Part shown: in pieces, positions 1-7,969 of the stretch
Position numbering within the stretch: the stretch's first letter is position 1
Layout: each line of letters starts with the position of its first letter
Assembly: GCA_947374535.1 (NCBI GenBank)
Contig: CANCCJ010000113.1
Coordinates: forward strand, 1-8,275
Direction of reading: 5' to 3'
Length of the DNA stretch: 8,275 nt
From: Comamonadaceae bacterium
Lineage (GTDB): Bacteria; Pseudomonadota; Gammaproteobacteria; Burkholderiales; Burkholderiaceae
Translations under genes and position numbers: made by a program
Notes under the pieces: generated by a model
Seen by the model: the letters and a program-made list of their open reading frames with translations, nothing else
Told to the model about the DNA's origin: nothing
Database searches by the model: none

Positions 1-476
1 ATTTCGGGTTCGTAGCGGTCGCCCACTGCCAACAACATTTCTTTGGTGAAGTACAGGTCACCGCGTTTTTCGCCGTGGTACTCAAAGATATGTGTTTCAA
101 CGATCGAGTCCACTGGGCAGCTCTCTTCGCAGAAACCGCAGAAGATGCACTTGGTCAAGTCGATGTCGTAGCGTGTGGTGCGGCGGCTGCCGTCTGCGCG
201 CTGGTCAGATTCGATGGTGATTGCCATCGCTGGGCACACGGCTTCGCACAATTTGCAAGCAATGCAACGCTCTTCGCCGTTTTCGTAACGACGCAAAGCA
301 TGCAGGCCACGGAAGCGAGGTGACAAAGGTGTCTTCTCTTCCGGGAACTGAATGGTGATGCTGCGCGAGAACATGTATTTGCCGGTGAGGGCCATGCCTT
401 TGAACAGCTCGAGCAACAAGAAGCTCGACAAAAAGTCGCGCAACGAGAAAGGAGCGGAATGTGTAGTCGTTGTCAT
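1..476 (-). CDS. nuoI: NADH-quinone oxidoreductase subunit I, 3' end cut off by window
   Basis: This is the TYKY-type ferredoxin subunit of complex I. It carries clusters N6a and N6b, which relay electrons from NuoG to cluster N2 in NuoB, in the peripheral arm on the cytoplasmic face. Translating the minus strand from the ATG at 476-474 gives 158 uninterrupted codons before the window ends. The family is usually about 165-170 residues, so only about ten are missing. Two 4Fe-4S motifs of the form CxxCxxCxxxCP are seen: Cys71, 74, 77 and 81 ([12 protein letters not shown]) and Cys110, 113, 116 and 120 ([12 protein letters not shown]). The N-terminal segment (about residues 10-35, with [17 protein letters not shown]) is the amphipathic region that anchors the subunit at the membrane. 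The start lies 15 bp after the nuoH stop and has only a weak purine-rich ribosome site (GGAA). Identity is essentially certain from the paired motifs and operon position. Confidence 0.97.
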   Translation of the reverse strand, partial: MTTTTHSAPFSLRDFLSSFLLLELFKGMALTGKYMFSRSITIQFPEEKTPLSPRFRGLHALRRYENGEERCIACKLCEAVCPAMAITIESDQRADGSRRTTRYDIDLTKCIFCGFCEESCPVDSIVETHIFEYHGEKRGDLYFTKEMLLAVGDRYEPE

Positions 477-491
477 GGTGTAGTTCCGGCC

Positions 492-1574
492 TTAGTTCCA
501 GATATTCCAAGGTGTTTGAATCCAAACACCCACCACCAACAACCAGATCAAGGTGAGCGGAATGAAGATCTTCCAACCCAAACGCATGATTTGGTCATAG
601 CGATAACGTGGGAACGTGGCACGCACCCACAAGAACATGGTAACGACCACAAAGGTCTTGATACCAAGCCAAATCCAGCCAGGAATCATGTTGAACAGTG
701 CGTTGTCGATAGGAGACAACCAGCCACCCAAGAACATCACCACGGTCAACACAGAAACCAAGATCATGTTGGCGTATTCAGCCAAGAAGAACATGGCGAA
801 AGACATGCCTGAGTATTCGATCATGTGGCCAGCCACAATTTCTGATTCACCTTCCACCACGTCAAACGGGTGACGGTTGGTTTCAGCCAAACCGGAGATG
901 AAGTAGATGATGAAAACGGGGAACAAAGGCAACCAGTTCCAAGACAAAAAGCCCAAGCCCTTGTCTGCCATCATGCCTTTGGCTTGCCCCATGACGATGT
1001 CGGTCATGTTCAAGCTGTTCGAGATCATCAAGACGATCACGAAGCAAAAGCCCATGGCGATTTCGTAACTCACCATTTGGGCCGATGCGCGCATGGCGCC
1101 AATGAAGGCGTATTTGGAGTTAGATGCCCAACCCGCGATGATGACGCCGTACACCTCAAGCGAGGTGATGGCCATCAAGAACAACAAGCCCGCGTTGACG
1201 TTGGCCAACGCCACATCAGGACCAAATGGCACAACCGCCCATGCCGCCAAGGCTGGCATGATGGTCATGATGGGGCCCAAGAAGAACAAGCTGGTCGTGG
1301 CTTGCGTTGGGATGATGATCTCTTTGGTGAGCAACTTCAGCGCGTCAGCGATGGGCTGCAACAAACCACCAGGGCCAGTGCGGTTCGGGCCTTTACGGAT
1401 TTGGGTGTAACCAATGGCTTTGCGCTCCCACAAAGTGAGGTAAGCCACACAACCGAGCAAAGGCAACAGCACCGCCACGATCTTGAGCAAAGCCCACAGA
1501 ACGGGCCAAGCCAGTGTGGTCCACCACACATCGGACATCAAGCCAAAGCCTGCGTTGTAAATGTTGTCAACCAT
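492..1574 (-). CDS. nuoH: NADH-quinone oxidoreductase subunit H (membrane subunit, quinone site)
   Basis: NuoH (ND1 homologue) is the membrane subunit that joins the peripheral arm to the proton-pumping arm and forms much of the quinone chamber. The 360-residue product has about eight hydrophobic helices (roughly 18-45, 94-116, 126-149, 167-186, 214-230, 257-284, 300-318, 335-353). The signature cytoplasmic loops are present: [17 protein letters not shown] at 49-65, and [15 protein letters not shown] at 231-245 followed by EYSG at 253-256. The latter is the charged loop linked to coupling of quinone reduction to proton movement. I chose the ATG at 1574-1572 over the in-frame GTG one codon upstream, because it forms a TGATG junction with the nuoG stop and sits 6 nt from a strong AAGGAGG. 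Length fits the family. The stop is TAA at 494-492. Confidence 0.98.
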   Translation of the reverse strand: MVDNIYNAGFGLMSDVWWTTLAWPVLWALLKIVAVLLPLLGCVAYLTLWERKAIGYTQIRKGPNRTGPGGLLQPIADALKLLTKEIIIPTQATTSLFFLGPIMTIMPALAAWAVVPFGPDVALANVNAGLLFLMAITSLEVYGVIIAGWASNSKYAFIGAMRASAQMVSYEIAMGFCFVIVLMISNSLNMTDIVMGQAKGMMADKGLGFLSWNWLPLFPVFIIYFISGLAETNRHPFDVVEGESEIVAGHMIEYSGMSFAMFFLAEYANMILVSVLTVVMFLGGWLSPIDNALFNMIPGWIWLGIKTFVVVTMFLWVRATFPRYRYDQIMRLGWKIFIPLTLIWLLVVGVWIQTPWNIWN

Positions 1575-3697
1575 CACAGGCCTCCTTGAGACTTGGCCGC
1601 AACCGCAGGTTGCTTCGCATCAGCCGTGAGTTGCAACGATGGTGCGCGACGCACCAAGCTGTCGAGTTGATAAATCGTTGCACTGGCAGGTTGACCTGCT
1701 GCGGGACTCACATCCACATTGGCTGTGCATGCGTTGGACAGCAAAGCGTGGACATCGGCGGGAATCGCTTGGGCGCGAACTTCTTCGATGGTCTCGAATT
1801 CGAAGCCAGGCACGTGGAGCATGGAGCCCAACACGCGCAAGACTTTCCAAGCAGGACGTGTCTCACCCAAAGGTTTGACCACACCGTGGAAGCTTTGCGC
1901 ACGACCTTCGGTGTTGATGAAGGTACCAGCAGTCTCCGTGAAGGGAGAGATGGGCAAGAGCACATCGCTGATGTCCATGTTGGCCTTGAAGGGAGACAAA
2001 GTGACAACCATTTCTGCTTGGCCGATGACTTGTACAGCTGCAGCGCCGTTGGCAGCGTCAAAGGCTGGTTCGGTGTTGAGCAACACGACGGCCTTTAAAC
2101 CACCTGCCAACATTTGTCCTGCGTTGAGACCGCCCGCTTTTGGCAAAGCCCCCACAACTTGAGCGCCGACGGTGTTAGCGGCTTCGCCCAGGTAACCCAC
2201 GGTCGCGCCGGTTTGTGCACCGATCCAGCTGGCCAAGCTGAGCAAGCTGGAAGCTTTGGCGTGGTGCGCCGCTGCGTTGCCCAACAAAATGGCTTTGCGA
2301 TCGCCACCCGTCAATGACTTGGCGATGGCTTGTGCTTCTGCGCTGTTGGCATTGCCCGCGACAGGTGCAGCAGCACCGGTGATGGCACCTACGGCAGCAG
2401 CAATGTCAGCCAAGGCTTGCACCCAGTTGGCGGCATCTGCCACCAAGGTGTTGGCCACAGGCATGGCCCAGTCGTAGGCTTGTGCGTTCAAGGCGTTGAC
2501 CTTGCCGCCGTTGCGCACCGCTTGACGCAGGCGTTGGGCCAACAAAGGTTGGTCTTTACGAATATTGCCGCCAATCACCAATGCACGTTGCAGCGTGGTG
2601 AGAGAAGCCACAGACGTACCCAACCAACGTGCTTTGCCGTCGTGTTGGAAGTCAGCAGCGCGCAAACGTGTATCGATGTTTTGGCTACCCAAGCCGCGTG
2701 TCAGGCTAGCGGCCAAGTACAACTCTTCAGCGGTGCTGTGTGGGCTGGCCAAGGTACCGATGGCTTGTGGGCCGTGCTGGGCTTTGACACCTTGCAAACC
2801 GTTGGCCACGTACTCGAGGGCGGTTTGCCAATCGACTTCTTTCCATGCGCCACCTTGTTTGAGCATAGGTTTGGTCAAGCGGTCTGCGCTTTCCAAAGCT
2901 TCGTAGCTGAAACGATCGCGGTCAGCAATCCAGCATTCGTTAACGTCTTCGTTTTCCAAAGGCACGACGCGCATGACTTTGTTGTTCTTGACTTGAACGA
3001 TCAAGTTCGCGCCAGTCGCATCGTGTGGGCTGACCGACTTGCGGCGGCTCAATTCCCACGTACGTGCGCTGTAACGAAATGGCTTGCTGGTCAACGCGCC
3101 CACAGGGCAGATGTCGATCATGTTGCCCGAGAGTTCTGAGTCGACCGATTGGCCCACGAAGGTTTCAATCTGCGCATGCTCACCACGGTGGGACATACCC
3201 AATTCCATGATGCCGGCCACTTCTTGACCAAAGCGCACGCAGCGTGTGCATTGGATACAACGGCTCATCTCTTGCATACTCACCAGAGGACCTACGTCCT
3301 TAGGATTGACCACGCGTTTTTCTTCTTCGTAACGTGAAGTGGTACCGCCGTAACCGACAGCCAAGTCTTGCAACTGGCACTCACCGCCTTGGTCGCAAAT
3401 CGGGCAATCTAACGGGTGGTTGATGAGCAAGAACTCCATCACCGACTGTTGGGCCTTGATGGCTTTGTCGCTCTTGGTGCGAACAATCATGCCTTGCGTC
3501 ACAGGGGTGGCGCATGCGGGCATGGGTTTAGGGGCTTTTTCCACATCGACCAAGCACATGCGGCAGTTGGCCGCGATGCTGAGTTTCTTGTGATAGCAGA
3601 AGTGCGGAATGTAGGTGCCGGCCTTTTCAGCTGCATGCATGACCATGCAGCCTTCTTGGACCTCTACCTTTTTACCGTCAAGTTCGATTTCAATCAT
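1574..3697 (-). CDS. nuoG: NADH-quinone oxidoreductase subunit G (Fe-S rich, 75 kDa type)
   Basis: NuoG is the large Fe-S subunit of the N module and carries electrons from NuoF towards NuoI. The product is 707 residues from the ATG at 3697. An N-terminal 2Fe-2S ferredoxin domain (N1b) has Cys34, 45, 48 and 62. The N5 site has the unusual His94 with Cys98, 101 and 107 ([14 protein letters not shown]). N4 has Cys147, 150 and 153 plus Cys197 ([13 protein letters not shown]). The rest is a molybdopterin-oxidoreductase-like domain that in complex I holds no Mo cofactor, and its C-terminal part (about 430-560) is Ala/Gly-rich and less conserved. The four extra cysteines for cluster N7 of the E. 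coli/Thermus type are absent after residue 200, and the length is close to mitochondrial NDUFS1 rather than the roughly 900-residue E. coli protein. An upstream in-frame TTG at 3715 was rejected because the family begins at [12 protein letters not shown] sequence. The nuoF stop lies 14 bp upstream of the chosen start, and the ribosome site is weak (GGAT). Confidence 0.98.
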   Translation of the reverse strand: MIEIELDGKKVEVQEGCMVMHAAEKAGTYIPHFCYHKKLSIAANCRMCLVDVEKAPKPMPACATPVTQGMIVRTKSDKAIKAQQSVMEFLLINHPLDCPICDQGGECQLQDLAVGYGGTTSRYEEEKRVVNPKDVGPLVSMQEMSRCIQCTRCVRFGQEVAGIMELGMSHRGEHAQIETFVGQSVDSELSGNMIDICPVGALTSKPFRYSARTWELSRRKSVSPHDATGANLIVQVKNNKVMRVVPLENEDVNECWIADRDRFSYEALESADRLTKPMLKQGGAWKEVDWQTALEYVANGLQGVKAQHGPQAIGTLASPHSTAEELYLAASLTRGLGSQNIDTRLRAADFQHDGKARWLGTSVASLTTLQRALVIGGNIRKDQPLLAQRLRQAVRNGGKVNALNAQAYDWAMPVANTLVADAANWVQALADIAAAVGAITGAAAPVAGNANSAEAQAIAKSLTGGDRKAILLGNAAAHHAKASSLLSLASWIGAQTGATVGYLGEAANTVGAQVVGALPKAGGLNAGQMLAGGLKAVVLLNTEPAFDAANGAAAVQVIGQAEMVVTLSPFKANMDISDVLLPISPFTETAGTFINTEGRAQSFHGVVKPLGETRPAWKVLRVLGSMLHVPGFEFETIEEVRAQAIPADVHALLSNACTANVDVSPAAGQPASATIYQLDSLVRRAPSLQLTADAKQPAVAAKSQGGL
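1581..1587 (-). promoter_or_regulatory. Strong Shine-Dalgarno for nuoH
   Basis: The minus strand reads AAGGAGG here, the strongest ribosome-binding site in the window. It lies inside the last codons of nuoG. It is 6 nt from the ATG at 1574 but only 3 nt from the GTG at 1577, which favours the ATG as the nuoH start. Confidence 0.85.
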
Positions 3698-3711
3698 GGC
3701 ACTTATCCGTG

Positions 3712-5064
3712 TCAAACGTAGGCAGCGACCGTGCAGGTCTTGTGCGTGATGTGGTGTTCAAATTCGTGGCGGAAATGCTTGATCATGCCGCGCACGGGCA
3801 TGGCGGCTGCGTCTCCGAGGGCGCAAATCGTGCGCCCCATGATGTTCTCTGCCACGTTGTCGAGCAAAGCCAAGTCGCTTTCGCGGCCTTCACCACGCTC
3901 AATGCGGTCCACCATGCGCCACAACCAACCTGTACCTTCACGGCAAGGAGTGCATTGGCCGCATGACTCGTGCATGTAGAAGTAGCTCAAACGTTGCAGG
4001 CTCTTGACCATGCAGCGTGAGTCGTCCAACACGATCACAGCGCCTGAACCCAACATCGAACCCGCTTTGGCAATGCTGTCGTAATCCATGGTGCAGTCCA
4101 TGATGATGTCGGCAGGCAACACAGGCGAAGACGAGCCGCCAGGAATCACCGCCTTGAGCTTGCGACCTTTGCGAACGCCACCAGCCAACTCCAACAATTT
4201 GGAGAACGGTGTGCCCATGGGAATTTCGTAGTTGCCGGGGCGCTCGACGTCACCGCTGACCGAGAAGATCTTGGTGCCGCCGTTGTTAGGCTTGCCGCAT
4301 TCGAGGTAAGCCTGACCACCGTTGTTGATGATCCAAGGCACTGCCGCAAATGTCTCGGTGTTGTTAATGGTGGTGGGCTTGCCGTACAAACCAAAGCTCG
4401 CGGGGAACGGTGGTTTGAAACGGGGTTGACCTTTTTTGCCTTCGAGCGACTCGAGCAAAGCTGTTTCTTCGCCGCAGATGTAAGCGCCAAAACCGTGGGC
4501 CGCGTGCAACTGGAAGCTGAAGGTGGAACCCAAAATGTTGTCGCCCAAATAGCCAGCAGCGCGGGCTTCTTCAAGGGCCGCTTCAAAGCGCTCGTAGCTC
4601 TGGAAGATTTCGCCGTGGATGTAGTTGTAGCCCACGCTGATGCCCATGGCATACGCAGCGATGGCCATGCCTTCGATCACGATGTGCGGGTTGTGCTGCA
4701 GGATCTCACGGTCTTTGCACGTACCGGGCTCGCCCTCGTCTGAGTTACAGACCAAATACTTTTGACCGGGGAACTGACGCGGCATGAAGCTCCACTTCAA
4801 ACCTGTCGGGAAGCCCGCGCCGCCACGACCACGCAGGCCAGACTCTTTGACGGTGGCGATGACTTCATCTTGCGTCATGCCGGTGGTCAAGATTTTGCGC
4901 AGGGCTTGGTAGCCGCCGCGTGCGACATAGTCTTGCAAGGACCAGTTGTTGCCATTCAAACCGGCCAAAATTTGTGGGCCGATGTGACGGTCATGGAAAC
5001 AAGTTTCCACCGCAGTCGTTTGGAATTGAGAGAGAACTTGTAAAGCTTGGCTAGAGGTAGTCAT
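3712..5064 (-). CDS. nuoF: NADH-quinone oxidoreductase subunit F (NADH- and FMN-binding)
   Basis: NuoF (51 kDa subunit) is the entry point of complex I. It binds NADH and FMN, takes a hydride from NADH, and passes electrons to cluster N3 and on to NuoE/NuoG. The product is 450 residues. The glycine-rich nucleotide/flavin signature [16 protein letters not shown] lies at 76-91. [15 protein letters not shown] at 106-120 and [14 protein letters not shown] at 193-206 complete the FMN/NADH pocket. The C-terminal 4Fe-4S site N3 has Cys368, 371 and 374 ([12 protein letters not shown]) plus Cys414 (TICALGDAA). The start at the ATG 5064-5062 was chosen over an in-frame ATG 69 bp upstream: it sits 6 nt after AAGGA and 2 nt after the nuoE TAA, and the upstream extension would be a basic non-family tail read inside nuoE in another frame. 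No truncation or missing ligand is seen. Confidence 0.98.
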   Translation of the reverse strand: MTTSSQALQVLSQFQTTAVETCFHDRHIGPQILAGLNGNNWSLQDYVARGGYQALRKILTTGMTQDEVIATVKESGLRGRGGAGFPTGLKWSFMPRQFPGQKYLVCNSDEGEPGTCKDREILQHNPHIVIEGMAIAAYAMGISVGYNYIHGEIFQSYERFEAALEEARAAGYLGDNILGSTFSFQLHAAHGFGAYICGEETALLESLEGKKGQPRFKPPFPASFGLYGKPTTINNTETFAAVPWIINNGGQAYLECGKPNNGGTKIFSVSGDVERPGNYEIPMGTPFSKLLELAGGVRKGRKLKAVIPGGSSSPVLPADIIMDCTMDYDSIAKAGSMLGSGAVIVLDDSRCMVKSLQRLSYFYMHESCGQCTPCREGTGWLWRMVDRIERGEGRESDLALLDNVAENIMGRTICALGDAAAMPVRGMIKHFRHEFEHHITHKTCTVAAYV

Positions 5065-5066
5065 GC

Positions 5067-5582
5067 TTATTCCTTCACAGCGCGCAAGCCTGCGACCATT
5101 TGGTCGATCTTGTCGTCGCTCATGTAGCTGCACATGGTGCGGTCGTTCACCAACAACACAGGCGCATCAGCGCAAGCGCCCATGCATTCACCGGGTTGCA
5201 CGGTGAACATGCCATCGGCTGTGGTTTCACCCACTTCAATGCCCAAGGTCTTGACCAAGTGCATCAAAGCGCCCTGCCCGTTACGCAATTGGCAAGGCAA
5301 GTTGGTACACACGTTGATCTTGAACTTGCCAACCGGTTGTTGGTTGTACATGTTGTAGAAGGTGGTCACTTCGTGCACGGCCATGGGGGCCATACCAAGC
5401 AACTCAGCAATCACGCGCTCGCTCTCAGCGCTGACAAAGCCCTGCTCTTGCTGGGCGATTGACAAACAAGCCATGACGGCAGATTGCTTCTGATCGTCCG
5501 GGTATTTGGCGACTTCACGCGCAAAACGTGCGTGAGCCTCGGCCGACAGCGGTGTGCTGTGGTGGGTGTTTACAGAACTCAT
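5067..5582 (-). CDS. nuoE: NADH-quinone oxidoreductase subunit E (2Fe-2S, 24 kDa type)
   Basis: NuoE is the thioredoxin-fold 2Fe-2S subunit that pairs with NuoF and holds cluster N1a next to FMN. The product is 171 residues, a normal length. The N-terminal helical part (about 15-85) contains the family sequence [11 protein letters not shown] at 69-79. The thioredoxin-like part holds the four ligands in C-x4-C and C-x3-C pairs: Cys92 and Cys97 (VCTNLPC), Cys133 and Cys137 (GECMGAC). The ATG (5582-5580) overlaps the nuoD TGA (5581-5579) as ATGA, so initiation probably depends on ribosomes finishing nuoD. The only ribosome site is GGGGA about 9 nt upstream. Its own 3' end carries the Shine-Dalgarno for nuoF. 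Confidence 0.98.
   Translation of the reverse strand: MSSVNTHHSTPLSAEAHARFAREVAKYPDDQKQSAVMACLSIAQQEQGFVSAESERVIAELLGMAPMAVHEVTTFYNMYNQQPVGKFKINVCTNLPCQLRNGQGALMHLVKTLGIEVGETTADGMFTVQPGECMGACADAPVLLVNDRTMCSYMSDDKIDQMVAGLRAVKE
5071..5075 (-). promoter_or_regulatory. Shine-Dalgarno for nuoF
   Basis: The minus strand reads AAGGA, 6 nt before the ATG at 5064 and inside the final codons of nuoE. It supports the 450-residue NuoF start over the ATG at 5133. Confidence 0.8.
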
Positions 5583-6832
5583 CGGTCAATTTCCCCGAAC
5601 ACAATGTCCATGGTGCCAATCACCGCCACGGTGTCAGCGATCATGTGGCCACGCGCCATTTCATCCATGGCTGCCAAATGGGCAAAGCCAGGAGCGCGAA
5701 TCTTCATACGGTAGGGCTTGTTGGCACCATCGCTCACGAGGTAGATACCAAACTCACCTTTGGGATGCTCGACAGCGGCATAGGCTTCGCCTTCGGGCAC
5801 ATGGAAGCCTTCTGTGAAGAGCTTGAAATGGTGGATCAGCTCTTCCATGTTGGACTTCATGCCTTCTCGGCTCGGCGCTGCCACCTTGTGGTTGTCGGTG
5901 ATGACGGGGCCTGGGTTGGCGCGCAACCAGTCCACACACTGTTTGATGATGCGGTTGGACTGACGCAACTCTTCGACGCGCACCAAGTAACGGTCGTAAC
6001 AGTCACCCGTTTTGCCCACAGGGATGTCAAAGTCCATGCGGTCGTACACGTCATAAGGTTGGTGCTTGCGCAAGTCCCAAGCGATGCCGGAACCACGCAA
6101 CATCGCACCTGAGAAACCGAGGTTTTTCGCACGCTCAGGCGTGACCACGCCGATACCGACGGTACGTTGTTTCCAAATACGGTTTTCAGTCAACAGTGTT
6201 TCGTACTCGTCCACCAATTTAGGGAAGCGCTGCGTGAAGTCGTCAATGAAGTCGAGCAAAGAGCCTGAACGGTTTTCGTTCAAACGCGCCACCGACTTGG
6301 CATTGCGCACTTTGCTAGCTTTGTATTGAGGCATGCTGTCTGGCAAGTCACGGTACACGCCGCCTGGACGGAAGTAAGCTGCGTGCATACGTGCACCCGA
6401 CACCGCTTCGTACATGTCGAACAAGTCTTCACGTTCGCGGAAACAGTAAATCAAAATGTTCATCGCGCCACAGTCGAAACCATGGCAACCCAACCACAAC
6501 AAATGGTTGAGCAAACGGGTGATTTCGGAATACATCACACGGATGTACTGCGCACGCTCTGGCACTTCGATGCCCATCATTTTTTCGATGGCCAAGCAGT
6601 AGGCGTGTTCGTTACACATCATGGACACGTAGTCGAGACGATCCATGTACGGCAACGATTGGATGTAGGTTTTGCTTTCGGCCAGCTTCTCAGTGGCGCG
6701 GTGCAACAAACCGATATGAGGGTCAGCGCGTTGGACCACTTCGCCGTCAAGTTCCAACACCAAACGCAGCACGCCGTGTGCCGCAGGATGTTGAGGGCCC
6801 AAGTTCAGGGTGTAGTTCTTGATATCAGCCAT
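5579..6832 (-). CDS. nuoD: NADH-quinone oxidoreductase subunit D (49 kDa, quinone site)
   Basis: NuoD is the 49 kDa subunit, related to [NiFe]-hydrogenase large subunits, that forms the quinone head-group pocket with NuoB and NuoH. The product is 417 residues and is not fused to NuoC. The N-terminal loop [14 protein letters not shown] at 11-24 contains His19, and [12 protein letters not shown] at 61-72 contains Tyr68. By motif alignment and identical spacing (49 residues) these match Thermus Nqo4 His38 and Tyr87, which contact quinone. The C-terminus ends in DIVFGEIDR, as usual. The ATG at 6832 was chosen because the family starts at [14 protein letters not shown] sequence; the frame stays open for 52 more codons upstream but those read through nuoC in another frame. 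It overlaps nuoC by 8 bp (ATGGCTGA), with only a weak GGCGG ribosome site, so translational coupling to nuoC is likely. Confidence 0.98.
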   Translation of the reverse strand: MADIKNYTLNLGPQHPAAHGVLRLVLELDGEVVQRADPHIGLLHRATEKLAESKTYIQSLPYMDRLDYVSMMCNEHAYCLAIEKMMGIEVPERAQYIRVMYSEITRLLNHLLWLGCHGFDCGAMNILIYCFREREDLFDMYEAVSGARMHAAYFRPGGVYRDLPDSMPQYKASKVRNAKSVARLNENRSGSLLDFIDDFTQRFPKLVDEYETLLTENRIWKQRTVGIGVVTPERAKNLGFSGAMLRGSGIAWDLRKHQPYDVYDRMDFDIPVGKTGDCYDRYLVRVEELRQSNRIIKQCVDWLRANPGPVITDNHKVAAPSREGMKSNMEELIHHFKLFTEGFHVPEGEAYAAVEHPKGEFGIYLVSDGANKPYRMKIRAPGFAHLAAMDEMARGHMIADTVAVIGTMDIVFGEIDR

Positions 6833-7439
6833 GGATACCGCCGTAGTTGTCTTCACGAATGATGCGCGGCGTAATTTCGCGCGGCTCGATGGTGACGGGT
6901 TGGTACACCACACGTTTTTGTTCGGCGTCGTAACGCATTTCCACGTGACCCGAGGTGGGAAAATCTTTACGGAAGGGGTGCCCCACAAAGCCGTAATCGG
7001 TCAACAAACGGCGCAAGTCGAGGTGACCTTCGAACACGATGCCGAACAAGTCAAACGCTTCACGCTCGAACCAGTTGGCCGAGTTCCACAAGTCGTTGAC
7101 CGAAGCCACCACTGGCACGTCTTCGCTCACCGCGAATACGCGCACACGCAAACGCCAGTTGTGCGTCACTGACAGCAAATGGCTCACCACAGCGTAGCGT
7201 GGACCATCGGTGAATTTGGAATGGGCGCCGTCTTTGTAGCTAGAGTAATCCAAGCCACACAGGTCCATCAACTGCTCAAAACCCAAACGCGAATCGTCGC
7301 GCAAGGTTTGGCACACGGCGTGGTAATCGGCAGCAGAGACCGTCAAGGTCAACTCGCCCAAGGCGGATTCGAGGAGCTTGATTTTGCTGCCCAGCACATC
7401 GTGCAAGACCGCTTCAAGCGTTTGAATGGAATGACTCAT
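6825..7439 (-). CDS. nuoC: NADH-quinone oxidoreductase subunit C (30 kDa type)
   Basis: NuoC is the 30 kDa peripheral-arm subunit with no redox centre. It packs against NuoD and NuoB and helps hold the Q module together. The product is 204 residues. The diagnostic block runs from about 123 to 161: [12 protein letters not shown] at 123-134, then [14 protein letters not shown] at 138-151 and GHPFRKDFP at 153-161. The C-terminal tail includes [14 protein letters not shown] at 179-192 and then [14 protein letters not shown] sequence. It is a stand-alone gene, in contrast to enterobacterial nuoCD fusions. The ATG at 7439 has AGGA at 7450-7447, 7 nt upstream, and the nuoB stop is 13 bp upstream. 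Its last codons overlap the nuoD start. Confidence 0.98.
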   Translation of the reverse strand: MSHSIQTLEAVLHDVLGSKIKLLESALGELTLTVSAADYHAVCQTLRDDSRLGFEQLMDLCGLDYSSYKDGAHSKFTDGPRYAVVSHLLSVTHNWRLRVRVFAVSEDVPVVASVNDLWNSANWFEREAFDLFGIVFEGHLDLRRLLTDYGFVGHPFRKDFPTSGHVEMRYDAEQKRVVYQPVTIEPREITPRIIREDNYGGIHG

Positions 7440-7446
7440 CTGTTTT

Positions 7447-7450
7447 TCCT
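7447..7450 (-). promoter_or_regulatory. Shine-Dalgarno for nuoC
   Basis: The minus strand reads AGGA followed by an A-rich spacer of 7 nt to the nuoC ATG at 7439. It lies in the 13 bp gap after the nuoB TGA. Confidence 0.7.
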
Positions 7451-7452
7451 AA

Positions 7453-7929
7453 TCAGCGAGCGATGGTGTTTTCGCGGCGAATCTTGCTTTGCAATTGCAA
7501 GATGCCATACAACAAAGCCTCAGCCGTGGGCGGGCAACCTGGCACGTACACGTCTACGGGCACCACACGGTCACAACCGCGCACCACCGAGTAGCTGTAG
7601 TGGTAGTAACCACCGCCGTTGGCGCATGACCCCATGGACAACACCCAGCGTGGCTCAGACATTTGGTCATAGACCTTACGCAAAGCAGGCGCCATCTTGT
7701 TGCACAAGGTGCCCGCCACAATCATCAAATCGGACTGACGGGGACTGGGGCGAAACAACATGCCGAAACGGTCAATGTCATAACGGGCTGCGCCCGCATG
7801 CATCATTTCAACCGCGCAGCATGCCAAGCCAAATGTCATGGGCCACAACGAGCCCGTTTTGGCCCAATTCACCACCGAGTCATACGACGTGGTGATGAAG
7901 CCTTCTTTGAAAACGCCTTCAAGTGACAT
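7453..7929 (-). CDS. nuoB: NADH-quinone oxidoreductase subunit B (cluster N2)
   Basis: NuoB (PSST/20 kDa type) carries cluster N2, the last Fe-S centre before quinone, and lines the quinone pocket with NuoD. The product is 158 residues, the usual length for betaproteobacterial NuoB. The N2 ligands are visible: adjacent Cys37 and Cys38 ([10 protein letters not shown]), Cys102 (MGSCANGGG) and Cys132 ([12 protein letters not shown]). The N-terminal region has the amphipathic [11 protein letters not shown] stretch at 26-36 that lies near the membrane. The block [14 protein letters not shown] at 54-67 is typical. The ATG at 7929 has a clear AAGGA 6 nt upstream. A 40 bp spacer, the longest gap in the window, separates it from nuoA. 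Confidence 0.98.
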   Translation of the reverse strand: MSLEGVFKEGFITTSYDSVVNWAKTGSLWPMTFGLACCAVEMMHAGAARYDIDRFGMLFRPSPRQSDLMIVAGTLCNKMAPALRKVYDQMSEPRWVLSMGSCANGGGYYHYSYSVVRGCDRVVPVDVYVPGCPPTAEALLYGILQLQSKIRRENTIAR

Positions 7930-7935
7930 AGTTAT

Positions 7936-7940
7936 TCCTT
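7936..7940 (-). promoter_or_regulatory. Shine-Dalgarno for nuoB
   Basis: The minus strand reads AAGGA, 6 nt before the nuoB ATG at 7929, in the 40 bp spacer after nuoA. It confirms the nuoB start and allows initiation independent of nuoA. Confidence 0.8.
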
Positions 7941-7941
7941 A

Positions 7942-7969
7942 TTCCCAACAGGACAGAGAGCCGTTTGGG
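7942..7969 (-). repeat. Imperfect inverted repeat in the nuoA-nuoB spacer
   Basis: Read on the minus strand, CCCAAACGG right after the nuoA stop can pair with CTGTTGGG-type sequence 5' of the nuoB ribosome site. This gives about five clean pairs (CCCAA/TTGGG), then a bulged A and up to three more pairs including one G-T. There is no following T-run, so it does not look like a factor-independent terminator. It could be an RNA processing or stabilising hairpin, or chance. Structure was judged by eye without an energy calculation. Confidence 0.35.

Noticed and set aside
870..1589. 239-codon plus-strand open frame opposite nuoH
   Set aside because: It is very rich in His, Gln, Asp and Arg, as expected when hydrophobic membrane codons are read backwards. 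It has no family signature and is fully contained in nuoH.
2330..3139. 269-codon plus-strand open frame opposite nuoG
   Set aside because: The translation has no recognisable domain and is rich in His, Gln, Cys and Val typical of reverse-complement reading. It lies entirely within nuoG, whose Fe-S motifs are intact.
3698..3715. TTG start for nuoG six codons upstream
   Set aside because: The start would overlap the nuoF stop and use a rare initiator, whereas the ATG at 3697 matches the usual NuoG N-terminus.
5065..5133. 23-residue N-terminal extension of NuoF from the ATG at 5133
   Set aside because: The extension is read inside nuoE in a different frame, is basic and unlike the NuoF family, and the ATG at 5064 has a well-spaced AAGGA.
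6833..6988. 52-residue N-terminal extension of NuoD from an upstream in-frame start at 6988
   Set aside because: These codons overlap the conserved C-terminal coding region of nuoC, and the family begins at the MADIKNY-like start at 6832.
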